Below are positions 42,874 through 50,968 of a stretch of 64,000 bases of DNA, piece after piece. Below the pieces are notes generated by a model. The model made no database searches. It was not told where the DNA came from and saw only the letters and a list, made by a program, of their open reading frames with translations. Position numbers and translations under genes: made by a program. Source of the stretch: an uncultured Erythrobacter sp. (GTDB taxonomy: Bacteria > Pseudomonadota > Alphaproteobacteria > Sphingomonadales > Sphingomonadaceae); assembly GCA_947488755.1 (NCBI GenBank), contig CANLAD010000001.1:1-64000 (forward strand), in the 5' to 3' direction. Each line of letters opens with the position of its first letter. Position 1 is the stretch's first letter.

Positions 42874-42906
42874 TGAGACACCGACCGGGGGCTTTTGCGA
42901 AACTTG
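42874..42906 (-). promoter_or_regulatory. copy B of a 33-bp repeated upstream motif, in a 391-nt gene-free stretch
   Basis: TGAGACACC, ten bases, TTTTGCGAAACTTG, as at 18676-18708 (23 fixed positions identical, 27 of 33 overall). Here it is 166-198 nt upstream of the PLP-enzyme gene. Next to it ACCGGTGT-gagatg-AGACACCG forms a short hairpin (42862-42883). The rest of 42709-43099 holds only chance short frames, one of which (42874-43004) reads MRHRPGAFAKL and resembles the copy A frame; it is not called a gene. Confidence 0.45.
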
Positions 42907-43099
42907 TGTGGTCGCGATTATCGCCGGATTTCAGTGCTTCGATGGCGAGTGGAAGTGTCGCGAGTGTGACTTTCCGTTTGAGCCCCGCATGCCATGCGAT
43001 CTGACACGGCGCGCGCGGTTACAAAGGGCGTCATCGTTTCGACCATCTCCACCCTGTATCGCGCGCGGTGCGTGTAGGACATGAGGGATGTGAACCGGC

Positions 43100-43840
43100 G
43101 TGATCGACGACCCTTTCCAGATGCAGCGCGAATTGCGTTATGGCGCCCCGGTCTGCGACCAGATCCTGACCGGGCGGCATTTCTCGATCGGGTATTCGTG
43201 GTATTTCCGACTGGCAAAGTGGACGCTGGAGATCATCAACCGCGACCGCGAGCTGGTGAACGATATGGACATGGTCCAGCGGCTCGACAATTTCCGCGCC
43301 GATGCCCGCATTCCCAAACGGTTTCGCGCCGGGTTGAAGGCCTACAGCGGCAGCGGTTTCGACCGTGGGCATCTGGTGGCGAGCGCCAATCAGGATTTGC
43401 AGGACATACAGAATTCGGAGACATTTCTGCTGTCCAACATGGCTCCGCAGCAGCCCGGCTTCAACCGCGGTATCTGGGCGCGGTTGGAGCGGGAAATCCG
43501 CGAACTCGATGCGCGCGAAAGCACGCTGGAGACCTACGTGCTGACCTGCCCAGTGTTCTATTTTGGCGAAGTGGTCGAAATGATCGGAGAGGAGCAGGCC
43601 GATTACGGAATCAGCGTGCCGGTGCCGCATGCCTTCATCAAAAGCGTGCTGGCGGAAAACAGGCGCGGACGGTTACGGCTGTGGACGTTCAAGATACCCA
43701 ATGCCGCGCAGACCGGTCCGCTGGAGGACTTCCTGGTCAAGACCTACGATGCCGAACAGCGCGTTGGCGGTCGTTTCTGGGACCGCATCGCGCGTGAGGA
43801 TCTGGATCGCGACAAGAGCCGCACGCGGGATATGTGGTAG
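43100..43840 (+). CDS. DNA/RNA non-specific endonuclease (NUC1 family)
   Basis: 246 residues, GTG start at 43100 (an in-frame ATG 12 nt upstream is immediately stopped). Beta-beta-alpha-metal nuclease: catalytic motif SGFDRGHLVASAN with H91, magnesium-binding asparagine in QQPGFNRGIW, and LLSNMAPQQ. No signal peptide is seen, so it would act in the cytoplasm unless exported otherwise. Divergent from the PLP enzyme and convergent with the SLC13 gene. Confidence 0.88.
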   Translation: MIDDPFQMQRELRYGAPVCDQILTGRHFSIGYSWYFRLAKWTLEIINRDRELVNDMDMVQRLDNFRADARIPKRFRAGLKAYSGSGFDRGHLVASANQDLQDIQNSETFLLSNMAPQQPGFNRGIWARLEREIRELDARESTLETYVLTCPVFYFGEVVEMIGEEQADYGISVPVPHAFIKSVLAENRRGRLRLWTFKIPNAAQTGPLEDFLVKTYDAEQRVGGRFWDRIAREDLDRDKSRTRDMW

Positions 43841-43863
43841 CGTTTGGCGGCGGCGCGGCGGCC

Positions 43864-45429
43864 TCAAACGAGCGCCGCCATCCCCCAGACCATCGCGACG
43901 ATCAGCACAATGCCGATGAGGTCGAGCACGATCCCGGCGCGCACCAGCCGCTCGATCCGTAGCCGCCCCGTGGCCCAGGCGATCGCGTTCGGCCCGGTCC
44001 CGGCGGGCAGGATGAAGCCCCAGCTTGCCGCGAGCGCAGCGGGCATGGCAATCAGGATCGCGTCTTCGCCCAACGCCAGCGCCGCAGCGAGGCTCGCAAC
44101 GACCGGGATGATCGCGCTGGCGGTGGCGACATTGCTGGCGAATTCGGTCACCAGCACCACCATCGCGACGATGGCGAGCCCGATGACGAACAGCGGCACC
44201 GCTTCGAGCGGGAGCAGCGCTTCGCCCAGCCATTCGGCAAGGCCCGAAGCCTGCATACCCGCTGCCAGCGCCAGCCCTCCGCCGAACATCAGGATAACGC
44301 CCCAGGGCGCGCGGTCGGCTTCGGACCATTTGAGCAGCGGGCGACCGGTGCCGTCGGGCAGCAGGAACAGGGCCAGCGCAGCGATCACCGCGATGGTCCC
44401 GTCGGTCCAGCTATCAGGCGGCAGATAGGGCGCGACCCAGCGCCGCGTCATCCACAGGAGGAAGGCGAGCGCGATGATCGGCACAAGGCGCTTTTCTGCG
44501 GAAGACCAAGGCGCACTGTCCGCGATCGCCTCGCGCGCCGCGGCGATGTCGAAAGGGTGCGCATCGATCCGCTGGACCCTCGCGATGATGAACGCGGCGA
44601 CGGGCACGCCGACGAGCACCACCGGCACACCGTAGAGCATCCACAGCGCAAAGCTGATCTCCAGCCCGATCATGTCGTCGAGCAATTGCACCGCAATCCC
44701 GTTCGTCGGCGAGCCGACAATGGTGCCAAGCCCGCCGATACTGGCGGCGAACGCGATCCCCATAGGCAGCGCGCCGAACAGGCCTTCGTATTGAGGGGCG
44801 GTTTCGACATCCGCGTGCGCCGGTGTGCCCGGCCGCCCTCTCCCTCGCCCTTCCGCCCTTGAGGATACACTTCCGGGTGGAAGGGCGGGGGAGAGGGTGG
44901 CTTGGCCCGAGGATCGGTCGGATGACCGATCCGCGCGCAAGGACACGCCCCCAGACAAAACCGCCAGCGCCATCGGCATCATGATGAGCGCGGTCGAGGT
45001 GTTGGAGATCAGCATCGACAGGACTGCGGCGCTGACCATGAAGGCGATCAGCAGGCGAAATCCGCCCCCGCTGGCACTTCCACCCGTGCCAATCCGGTTG
45101 AGGATCGCAAGGCTGAGGCGCCGGTGCAGCCCGGTGCGTTCGATCGCCAGCGCCAGGAACGCGCCGCCCAGCAGCAGAAACAGGATCGGCGCGTAATAGG
45201 CACTGGCCGCGTCGCGCGCGCTCGTCACGCCGCTCAACGGGAGCCAGATGAACGGCAGCAGGGCGGTTACCGCAAGCGGCACCGCCTCAGTCATCCACCA
45301 AGCCGCCATCCACACGACCAGCCCAGCGACCAGCCAGGCTTCCGCGCTCATGCCGGCCGGTGCGGGCAATAGCGCGGTGAGCGCGAATGCAATTGGCCCG
45401 ATAACCAGGCCGGTGCGGCGCGCAGTCAT
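43864..45429 (-). CDS. SLC13/DASS-family anion transporter with an inserted loop
   Basis: 521 residues. DASS signatures: WMAAWWMTEAVPLAVTALLP, MLISNTSTALIMMPMALAVL (first SNT motif) and VTEFASNVATASAIIPVV (second). Family members are sodium-coupled dicarboxylate or sulfate carriers, so the substrate is an organic or inorganic dianion. Between helices, residues ~163-212 are an extra hydrophilic stretch rich in Arg, Ser and Pro (DRSSDRSSGQATLSP) that the family normally lacks; the DNA there is two strong palindromes (44832-44932) inserted in frame. The frame stays open, so a full-length protein is possible. Confidence 0.88.
   Translation of the reverse strand: MTARRTGLVIGPIAFALTALLPAPAGMSAEAWLVAGLVVWMAAWWMTEAVPLAVTALLPFIWLPLSGVTSARDAASAYYAPILFLLLGGAFLALAIERTGLHRRLSLAILNRIGTGGSASGGGFRLLIAFMVSAAVLSMLISNTSTALIMMPMALAVLSGGVSLRADRSSDRSSGQATLSPALPPGSVSSRAEGRGRGRPGTPAHADVETAPQYEGLFGALPMGIAFAASIGGLGTIVGSPTNGIAVQLLDDMIGLEISFALWMLYGVPVVLVGVPVAAFIIARVQRIDAHPFDIAAAREAIADSAPWSSAEKRLVPIIALAFLLWMTRRWVAPYLPPDSWTDGTIAVIAALALFLLPDGTGRPLLKWSEADRAPWGVILMFGGGLALAAGMQASGLAEWLGEALLPLEAVPLFVIGLAIVAMVVLVTEFASNVATASAIIPVVASLAAALALGEDAILIAMPAALAASWGFILPAGTGPNAIAWATGRLRIERLVRAGIVLDLIGIVLIVAMVWGMAALV
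44832..44932. repeat. palindromic insertion inside the SLC13 gene
   Basis: A 27-nt arm 44832-44858 pairs with 44875-44901 with three mismatches (GCCGCCCTCTCCCTCGCCC against GCCACCCTCTCCCCCGCCC), loop 16 nt. Ten nt on, GGATCGGTC (44911-44919) pairs exactly with GACCGATCC (44924-44932). The element encodes part of an extra hydrophilic loop and keeps the reading frame, like palindromic coding elements known from Rickettsia. Confidence 0.8.
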
Positions 45430-45527
45430 CTGGCAGCGATCCCCCTCATGCGAAGGAGAGCGGTATCAGACACCTCGCAGCGGCGGCAAGCGAGCGAAGC
45501 CGCTGGTCAGCGCATAAAGCCCCGGCG

Positions 45528-46733
45528 CTATTCGACCTCGACCGGCTCCTCGCCCTCGACGTATCCGCCATCGCCATAGATCACCATGCCGGTGCGAATG
45601 CCCTTTCTGCGGGCGCGATCGAGCTTTTGCGCGCGCTCTTCCATCAGGCGCGCGATTGCCGGGACGGGGCGGAAGCTTTGCGCAGCGCAATTCGTCGGAT
45701 TGACGCCCGGCGGATTCGGACCGAACAGCTCGCCGCCCTGCTGGCAGACAAAACCTGCGAAACTCATGGTCTCTCCACGCGCAAGATCGGCAATGTCGGT
45801 GGCAAACAGTTTGTAGGCGGTGCGTTCGGTTTCGCTGAGTAGATCGCGAACATCGTCTCCGGCAAACGTTTTCAGGTGCGCGCGCAAAGCCGCGTCATCC
45901 TTGAAAAAGAAGCGCGCGGCTTCTTCATAGATGGGGCTGACACGCAACGTATCGCCCCATTCCTCGACACCGCGCAGGCTGTTCACGAACTCCTCCGCCG
46001 ACAGCGCCAGAAGCGCATCGACATTGCCACCGGTATAGGCGAGCCGCTGGATCGACGGGCCGCCTATGACACCTCGCCAGAATCCGTACATGACCTTGGG
46101 ATCGCGCCAGTTGGCGTAGACGATGCCTTCGCGGATATCGCGCGGGGAGAGCGCAACACCGTCGATTGTGACCAGCTTCGCATCGTCCAGCATGACCTGA
46201 TTGGAGCCAAAGGCGTGTTCGTGCGGTTCGGTCAGCGGATATTTGTTCGCCAGCGCCTCGATCATCGCGACATTGTGCAGGTTGATCCAGAACGCGAGCT
46301 GTTCGTTGCGCGGAATGCCGGTCAGGTCGAGTTCGCTGCCAACCCGCTCGAGATCGGCTCGATATTCGGTGAGCGCCGTCTTGATATCCTCCGATAGGTA
46401 GGAGAACGCCACCCGGTTCCCTTCCATTCGATAGCGCGATTCGTGGCCATAAATTCGGCGCGTGCCAAGCGGAGGGTCGGCCCTGGGCGGAGCCTGTCTG
46501 ATGGACGGCCCCATGGGCACGACGAACCAGCCAAGCGCTTCGTCCCAGTGGCCATAATCGATGCGGTGATCGCGTTGGGAGGCGGCGGGGGCAAAGCGCT
46601 CAAACCCGTTGAGGCTCGTATTTGTGCTGCGCGTCTGGGATTGAACTGCATCGGCGACCGGCGCGGTTTCCGCTGCGAGCGGCGCGGCCAGCGCTGCGGT
46701 GGCGAACAATGAAACGAACAGACGAAGCGTCAT
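45528..46733 (-). CDS. exported DUF547 protein, first paralogue
   Basis: 401 residues from ATG 46733 (CGGAGAC upstream). Signal peptide TLRLFVSLFATAALAAPLAA. DUF547 core: IPRNEQLAFWINLHNVAMIE, IALSPRDIRE-type GVALSPRDIREGIVYANWRD and YGFWRGVIGGPSIQRLAYTG. The C-terminal ~80 residues carry two cysteines (FVCQQGGELF, NPTNCAAQ). Function unknown; DUF547 proteins are often exported. The next gene is a close paralogue with the same layout. Confidence 0.85.
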   Translation of the reverse strand: MTLRLFVSLFATAALAAPLAAETAPVADAVQSQTRSTNTSLNGFERFAPAASQRDHRIDYGHWDEALGWFVVPMGPSIRQAPPRADPPLGTRRIYGHESRYRMEGNRVAFSYLSEDIKTALTEYRADLERVGSELDLTGIPRNEQLAFWINLHNVAMIEALANKYPLTEPHEHAFGSNQVMLDDAKLVTIDGVALSPRDIREGIVYANWRDPKVMYGFWRGVIGGPSIQRLAYTGGNVDALLALSAEEFVNSLRGVEEWGDTLRVSPIYEEAARFFFKDDAALRAHLKTFAGDDVRDLLSETERTAYKLFATDIADLARGETMSFAGFVCQQGGELFGPNPPGVNPTNCAAQSFRPVPAIARLMEERAQKLDRARRKGIRTGMVIYGDGGYVEGEEPVEVE

Positions 46734-46828
46734 GGCATGTCTCCGAGAAAACTCGAGCTGACCCATCCACTTTGAACGTTACGCTGTAACTTGACCCCTG
46801 TAAATCACACCGTTTTGCGGCGTTCGCT

Positions 46829-47983
46829 TTACTCCACCTCGCCCTTGTCATCCGGATCGCCCGGCAAGTCGATATTGCTGAATGTCACCGTCCCGGTCCG
46901 TCCTTCGCGGATAATGCGTTGGAATTTCTGTTCGCGCTGGGCGAGCAGGGCCGTCATGGACTGCGGGATGCGGAAGCTTCGCTGCGTACCGCTCGCATCC
47001 TGAATGTTCTGATAGGTCGGCTCTCGCAAGCCGCCAGCGAGGTCAGCGATGTCGTATTCCTTCACATTCGCTTCCACGTCCGAAGTCGCCTCGAGAAGCG
47101 CCTGTGTATCCTCGTCCGCATATTCGGTGAGGTGCGCGCGCAGATCGGCTTCGAAATTCGGGAAGTAGTAAGGCGCCGCTTCCTCGAACAGCTCCGAGAC
47201 CTGCAATGTGTTCCCCTGCTTTTGCGTGCCGCGCAGCGAATTCACGAAATCGCGCGCGCTCTTGTCCAGCAGACGCGAGATATTGTCGGCATTGTAAGCT
47301 TCACGCTGGATAGAGGGGCCGCCGATTTCTCCGCGCCAGAAGCCGTACATCACCTTGGGATTGCGCCAGTTGGCATAGACGATCCGCTCACGGATATCGC
47401 GCGGGGAGAGGGCGATACCCTCGACCATGATGAAGCGCGCATCGTCGATCGGAACACCGTTGACCTCAAGTTCGCGCGGCTGGCGCACCGGCCAGTTTTC
47501 CGCGATCTGTTCGATCATCGCGACGTTGTGCAGATTGATCCAGTAGGCGAGCTGCTCGTTGCGGCTCAGCGACTGGATATCGACCTTGTCTGCCGTCTCT
47601 TCCAGATCGCGGCGGTACTCGCCAAAACTCTCGATCACGTCGGCATCAAGGAAGCTGAACATGATCCGCGTCCCTTCGAGCCGATAGCGCGAAGTGTGCC
47701 CATACTGCCGCCGTGTGCCGAAACTGGGCGGGGGGCTTCCAGCGGTCTCGCGCAGGCTCGGCCCCATCGAGATCACGAGATTGCGCATCGCTTCGTCCCA
47801 CAGCGAATAGTCGATCGTGTGATCGATCGCATCGTCATAAGGGGTGAAGGTCGCGAAGCTGGGATCGCCGCCCGTGCGCTCTCCTTGCGCCAGCGTCGGC
47901 GACGAGGCGAGGCAGGCAAGCGCGAGGCCGAAAAACGCGGGCTTTGCGTGCGAACGGCGGATGCGGGCGTTCTTGAAAGACAC
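46829..47983 (-). CDS. exported DUF547 protein, second paralogue
   Basis: 384 residues; GTG start at 47983 chosen for the AAAGGA 12 nt upstream, although the GTG at 48001 is also in frame. Signal-like AFFGLALACLASSPTLAQ. Shares with the downstream gene LSRNEQLAYWINLHNVAMIE, GIALSPRDIRERIVYANWRN and YGFWRGEIGGPSIQREAYNA, so the two arose by tandem duplication. It lacks the cysteine pair. The 294 nt between it and infC contain no gene that I can see. Confidence 0.85.
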   Translation of the reverse strand: MSFKNARIRRSHAKPAFFGLALACLASSPTLAQGERTGGDPSFATFTPYDDAIDHTIDYSLWDEAMRNLVISMGPSLRETAGSPPPSFGTRRQYGHTSRYRLEGTRIMFSFLDADVIESFGEYRRDLEETADKVDIQSLSRNEQLAYWINLHNVAMIEQIAENWPVRQPRELEVNGVPIDDARFIMVEGIALSPRDIRERIVYANWRNPKVMYGFWRGEIGGPSIQREAYNADNISRLLDKSARDFVNSLRGTQKQGNTLQVSELFEEAAPYYFPNFEADLRAHLTEYADEDTQALLEATSDVEANVKEYDIADLAGGLREPTYQNIQDASGTQRSFRIPQSMTALLAQREQKFQRIIREGRTGTVTFSNIDLPGDPDDKGEVE

Positions 47984-48277
47984 TAAAGACAATCCTTTCA
48001 CGATCGGCGACCCACGCGACCGCCTGGTGGCAGAAGGCTTCAGCGCAGACGAACAGGTTGCAAGGGAGGAGACCGGCCCAATGGGGAACCGCCCACTGGA
48101 GTCGGGGCGAGAGGACTGGTCCCCAACCCTTACAGATTGAGGTTATAGCTCCAAAGCATAAGGCTTTGTTCCCGCCAGTCGGTTGCGGTGCGCGCTTCGT
48201 CGAACCGGATTGTCGTTCGTCGGAAAATGCGCCGCGCGGACGCTCATCACCGCCACCGGATGGGTTGGAACACCCGC
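47984..48277. other. gene-free stretch downstream of infC
   Basis: Apart from the possible 6-codon 5' extension of the DUF547 gene (to 48001), I find no convincing reading frame, RNA gene, repeat or T-run terminator. rpmI and rplT, which follow infC in many bacteria, are not here. Confidence 0.5.
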
Positions 48278-48820
48278 CTATTTCGGCGCGAGCACCATCA
48301 GCATCTGCCGCCCTTCGAGGCGGGGGAAGGCTTCGACCTTGGCGATCTCCTCGACATCGGTCTGCACCTTCTTGAGCAGGTCCATGCCAAGGTGCTGGTG
48401 CGCCATTTCACGCCCGCGAAAGCGCAGGGTGACCTTCACCTTGTCGCCATTCTCTATGAACTTGTTCACGTTGCGCATTTTCACATCGTAATCATGCGTG
48501 TCGATGTTGGGGCGCATCTTGACCTCTTTGATGTCTTGGGTCTTCTGCGTCTTGCGCGCGGCATTGGCCTTTTTCTGCGCTTCGTAGCGATATTTGCCGA
48601 CATCGAGGAACTTGCACACGGGCGGGTCCGCACCTGGGGACACTTCAACGAGGTTGAGGCCCTTTTCCTGGGCCTGCTCGACCGCTTCGCGGGTGTACAT
48701 CACACCAAGGTTTTCGCCTTCATCGTCGATGACGCGGACCTTGGGCACATTGATCATATTATCGAAACGAGGGCCGCTTTTGACAGGCGGGGCCATCGAA
48801 CGCCGGGGTGGACGGGCTAT
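48278..48820 (-). CDS. infC: translation initiation factor IF-3, probable AUA start
   Basis: 180 residues if started at ATA 48820-48818. Full IF-3: N-domain [20 protein letters not shown], linker [21 protein letters not shown]-domain [20 protein letters not shown] and [18 protein letters not shown], ending [11 protein letters not shown]. The conventional ATG at 48796 has no ribosome binding site, but eight codons upstream ATA lies 7 nt after a perfect AGGAG. IF-3 rejects non-AUG starts, and infC genes classically use AUU/AUA/AUC for self-repression, so AUA is the likely start. Free IF-3 keeps 30S subunits apart and proofreads initiation. Confidence 0.93.
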   Translation of the reverse strand: MARPPRRSMAPPVKSGPRFDNMINVPKVRVIDDEGENLGVMYTREAVEQAQEKGLNLVEVSPGADPPVCKFLDVGKYRYEAQKKANAARKTQKTQDIKEVKMRPNIDTHDYDVKMRNVNKFIENGDKVKVTLRFRGREMAHQHLGMDLLKKVQTDVEEIAKVEAFPRLEGRQMLMVLAPK

Positions 48821-48827
48821 GTGTGTT

Positions 48828-48832
48828 CTCCT
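48828..48832 (-). promoter_or_regulatory. ribosome binding site that sets the infC start
   Basis: CTCCT on the plus strand, that is AGGAG on the infC strand, 7 nt before the ATA codon at 48820 and 31 nt before the first ATG. Spacing is optimal for ATA and too long for ATG. Confidence 0.65.
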
Positions 48833-48892
48833 GAAATAGCCGATTCTGAAGCGCGCAATGTAGGGCGTGCGAGCGCGAATGGCTAGCGGAGT

Positions 48893-49345
48893 CTACGCGG
48901 CCTGAAGTTGAACGCCCCACGACAGTTTGGGCCAGTCGATCAACCCCAGCCCGACGACCCGTGGCAAAAGCCAAAGACAAAAGCCATAGAAGAACCCGGA
49001 AACGACCATACCAAAGACCGCGAATCGAAATGAAGGCGGCTTTTTCGTATCGTCCAACCAACCCGTCAGCATCGGCACGGCCATGATACCCATACCCAGC
49101 AAGAAGCCTGTTGGAAGGATGTCTGCAAGCGGAAACCGGTCTCCGAATACCTGCCCAAATAAAAGCGCGCACAGCCCATAAACGATCGCTGTCAACCAAA
49201 GTACCATTGGAAAACGTGCTGGCCGTATTCGACGCATCTGCATTCTTGGTAAGGCGATTTCCATTAAAGCGACGATCGCGATCCAAATTGCAACATGCGA
49301 CAAGGTGATTGTCGCCCCGACATAACTAAGCGGTTCAAAGCTCAT
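48893..49345 (-). CDS. multi-pass membrane protein of unknown function
   Basis: 150 residues; the ATG at 49345 overlaps the pdeM stop (TAATG). Five hydrophobic segments: ITLSHVAIWIAIVALMEIAL, MVLWLTAIVYGLCALLFGQV, DILPTGFLLGMGIMAVPML, FRFAVFGMVVSGFFYGFCLW and LPRVVGLGLI. Slightly less GC-rich than its neighbours. No family recognised; co-translated with pdeM. Confidence 0.7.
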   Translation of the reverse strand: MSFEPLSYVGATITLSHVAIWIAIVALMEIALPRMQMRRIRPARFPMVLWLTAIVYGLCALLFGQVFGDRFPLADILPTGFLLGMGIMAVPMLTGWLDDTKKPPSFRFAVFGMVVSGFFYGFCLWLLPRVVGLGLIDWPKLSWGVQLQAA

Positions 49346-50052
49346 TACGCCGCATCTCGCCACAGCGGAAAGCGCACCAGCTTGCCTTTGGCGGGAAGCA
49401 CCGCGTCGATCTCGCGCGCGGGGCTAAGCGCCCTTATGATCTCGGGCGCGCCTGCGTCCATTCCGCCGGTGTAGGCACCGAAAGCGGGGAGGATCATGCG
49501 GTCTCCGCTATCCTTCGCCCGGCTGACCACCGCGCAGGGCCGCGCGATGCGGCGGCGGCGCACGGTGAGGCGCATCTTGGGATGGTAATGGCCCGACAAT
49601 TCCGGCTTCGTCTCGCCGCGCTTTGCCGCGTGGCGCAGGACGATGCCGTTCAGCTCCAGCTCCTCCACCAAGGTCGCTCCGAACGCGCGGTGCATGTTCT
49701 CATCGTGATTGCCGGTGATCCACACCCAATCGAGCGCGCGGGTGAGCGATTCGAGCATCCCGCTGGCATAAGGATCGAGCCGGCTCGTGCCCGCATCATC
49801 GTGGAAATTGTCGCCCAGCGTGATGACACGCCGTGCGCCCGTAGCCTTGACCGCATCGGCCACCCGCTCGAGCGTTTCGCGGCTGTCATAGGGCGGCAGC
49901 ATCTGCCCCTGCTTCGCATACCAGCTGCCCTTTTCCAGGTGCAGGTCCGCCACCAGCAATGCGCGCTCACGCGGCCAGTAAACAGCGTTGCCCTTGGTCA
50001 GGACAAGCTCTTCACCGGCGAAATCGAGCGGGGCGAACGAAACGGGAACCAT
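49345..50052 (-). CDS. pdeM: ligase-associated metallophosphoesterase PdeM
   Basis: 235 residues from ATG 50052 (GAAGGTC upstream). Calcineurin-like phosphoesterase motifs in order: LLVADLHLEKGSWYA, VITLGDNFHDD, VWITGNHDENMH and LSGHYHPKMRL. The PdeM family is normally linked to a DNA ligase, a Lhr helicase and an exonuclease in DNA damage response clusters; here none of those is nearby. It is divergent from hemF with 45 nt between. Confidence 0.85.
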   Translation of the reverse strand: MVPVSFAPLDFAGEELVLTKGNAVYWPRERALLVADLHLEKGSWYAKQGQMLPPYDSRETLERVADAVKATGARRVITLGDNFHDDAGTSRLDPYASGMLESLTRALDWVWITGNHDENMHRAFGATLVEELELNGIVLRHAAKRGETKPELSGHYHPKMRLTVRRRRIARPCAVVSRAKDSGDRMILPAFGAYTGGMDAGAPEIIRALSPAREIDAVLPAKGKLVRFPLWRDAA

Positions 50053-50097
50053 GACCTTCACTTGCCCCGGGCAATCGTGTTTGGCAAGGGGGCGATC

Positions 50098-50952
50098 ATG
50101 GACTGGACACAACACACAAGCCGCGCCCGCGCTTGGTTCGAGGAATTGCGCGACCATATCTGCGCCGAATTCGAGGCAATCGAGCGCGAGGCGGGTTCCG
50201 ACGCGTCATTCGAATACACACCGTGGAACCGCACAGAGGAAGGCAATGACGACCCCGGCGGCGGGGTGCAGGGCCTGATCAAGGGCAAGGTGTTCGAAAA
50301 GGCGGGCGTCAACGTGTCGACCGTGCGCGGCAATTTCCCCAAGGAGTTTGCCGCGAGCATCAACGGCGCCGACCCGGACAATCCTGGTTTTACGGCAACG
50401 GGCATCAGCCTGGTCGCACACATGGCCAATCCGCATGTCCCGGCGGTCCATATGAACACAAGGTTCCTCACCACAGGCAAGGCTTGGTTCGGCGGCGGGG
50501 CGGACCTCAATCCGCCGATCCCCTATGCAGAAGACACCGAAGAATTCCACGCCGCGATGCGCGCGGCCTGCATGGCGCACAATCCGACCTATTACGAACG
50601 CTACAGGAAATGGGCGGACGAATATTTCTACATCCCCCACCGCGAGGTCCATCGCGGCGTGGGCGGTATTTTCTACGACCATCTCGAATGCGAGGACGAT
50701 GACGGTTTTGATCGCAATCTCGCCTTCACGCAGGACGTCGGACGCGCCTTTCTCGACATCTTTCCCAAGCTGGTGCGCAAGCGGATGGGGAGCGACTTCA
50801 CCGCCGAGGACGAGGCGCAGCAGCTCGAATATCGCGGGCGCTATGCGGAGTTCAATCTGGTCTATGACCGGGGCACGCTGTTCGGGCTCAAGACCGGCGG
50901 CAATATCGACGCGATCCTGATGAGCCTGCCACCCCGCGCGACCTGGAGCTGA
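50098..50952 (+). CDS. hemF: aerobic coproporphyrinogen III oxidase
   Basis: 284 residues, ATG 50098 after AAGGGGG. Oxygen-dependent decarboxylation of coproporphyrinogen III in haem synthesis. Features: GGGVQGLIKGKVFEKAGVNVS, NPHVPAVHMNTRFL, AWFGGGADLNPPIPY, KWADEYFYIPHREVHRGVGG and LEYRGRYAEFNLVYDRGTLF. Dimeric, cytoplasmic. Convergent with the hybrid kinase. Confidence 0.97.
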   Translation: MDWTQHTSRARAWFEELRDHICAEFEAIEREAGSDASFEYTPWNRTEEGNDDPGGGVQGLIKGKVFEKAGVNVSTVRGNFPKEFAASINGADPDNPGFTATGISLVAHMANPHVPAVHMNTRFLTTGKAWFGGGADLNPPIPYAEDTEEFHAAMRAACMAHNPTYYERYRKWADEYFYIPHREVHRGVGGIFYDHLECEDDDGFDRNLAFTQDVGRAFLDIFPKLVRKRMGSDFTAEDEAQQLEYRGRYAEFNLVYDRGTLFGLKTGGNIDAILMSLPPRATWS

Positions 50953-50968
50953 TACGCCAGCTTTCCCG

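Noticed and set aside
42709..42900. SAM-II type riboswitch upstream of the PLP enzyme
   Set aside because: The characteristic GCTAAA and paired core of SAM-II are absent, and no other S-adenosylmethionine or SAH class could be matched by eye.
42874..43004. Short frame beginning MRHRPGAFAKL and its counterpart near 18675
   Set aside because: The similarity is confined to the 33-bp motif and the frames diverge at once after it, so a repeated DNA motif explains it better than a conserved peptide.
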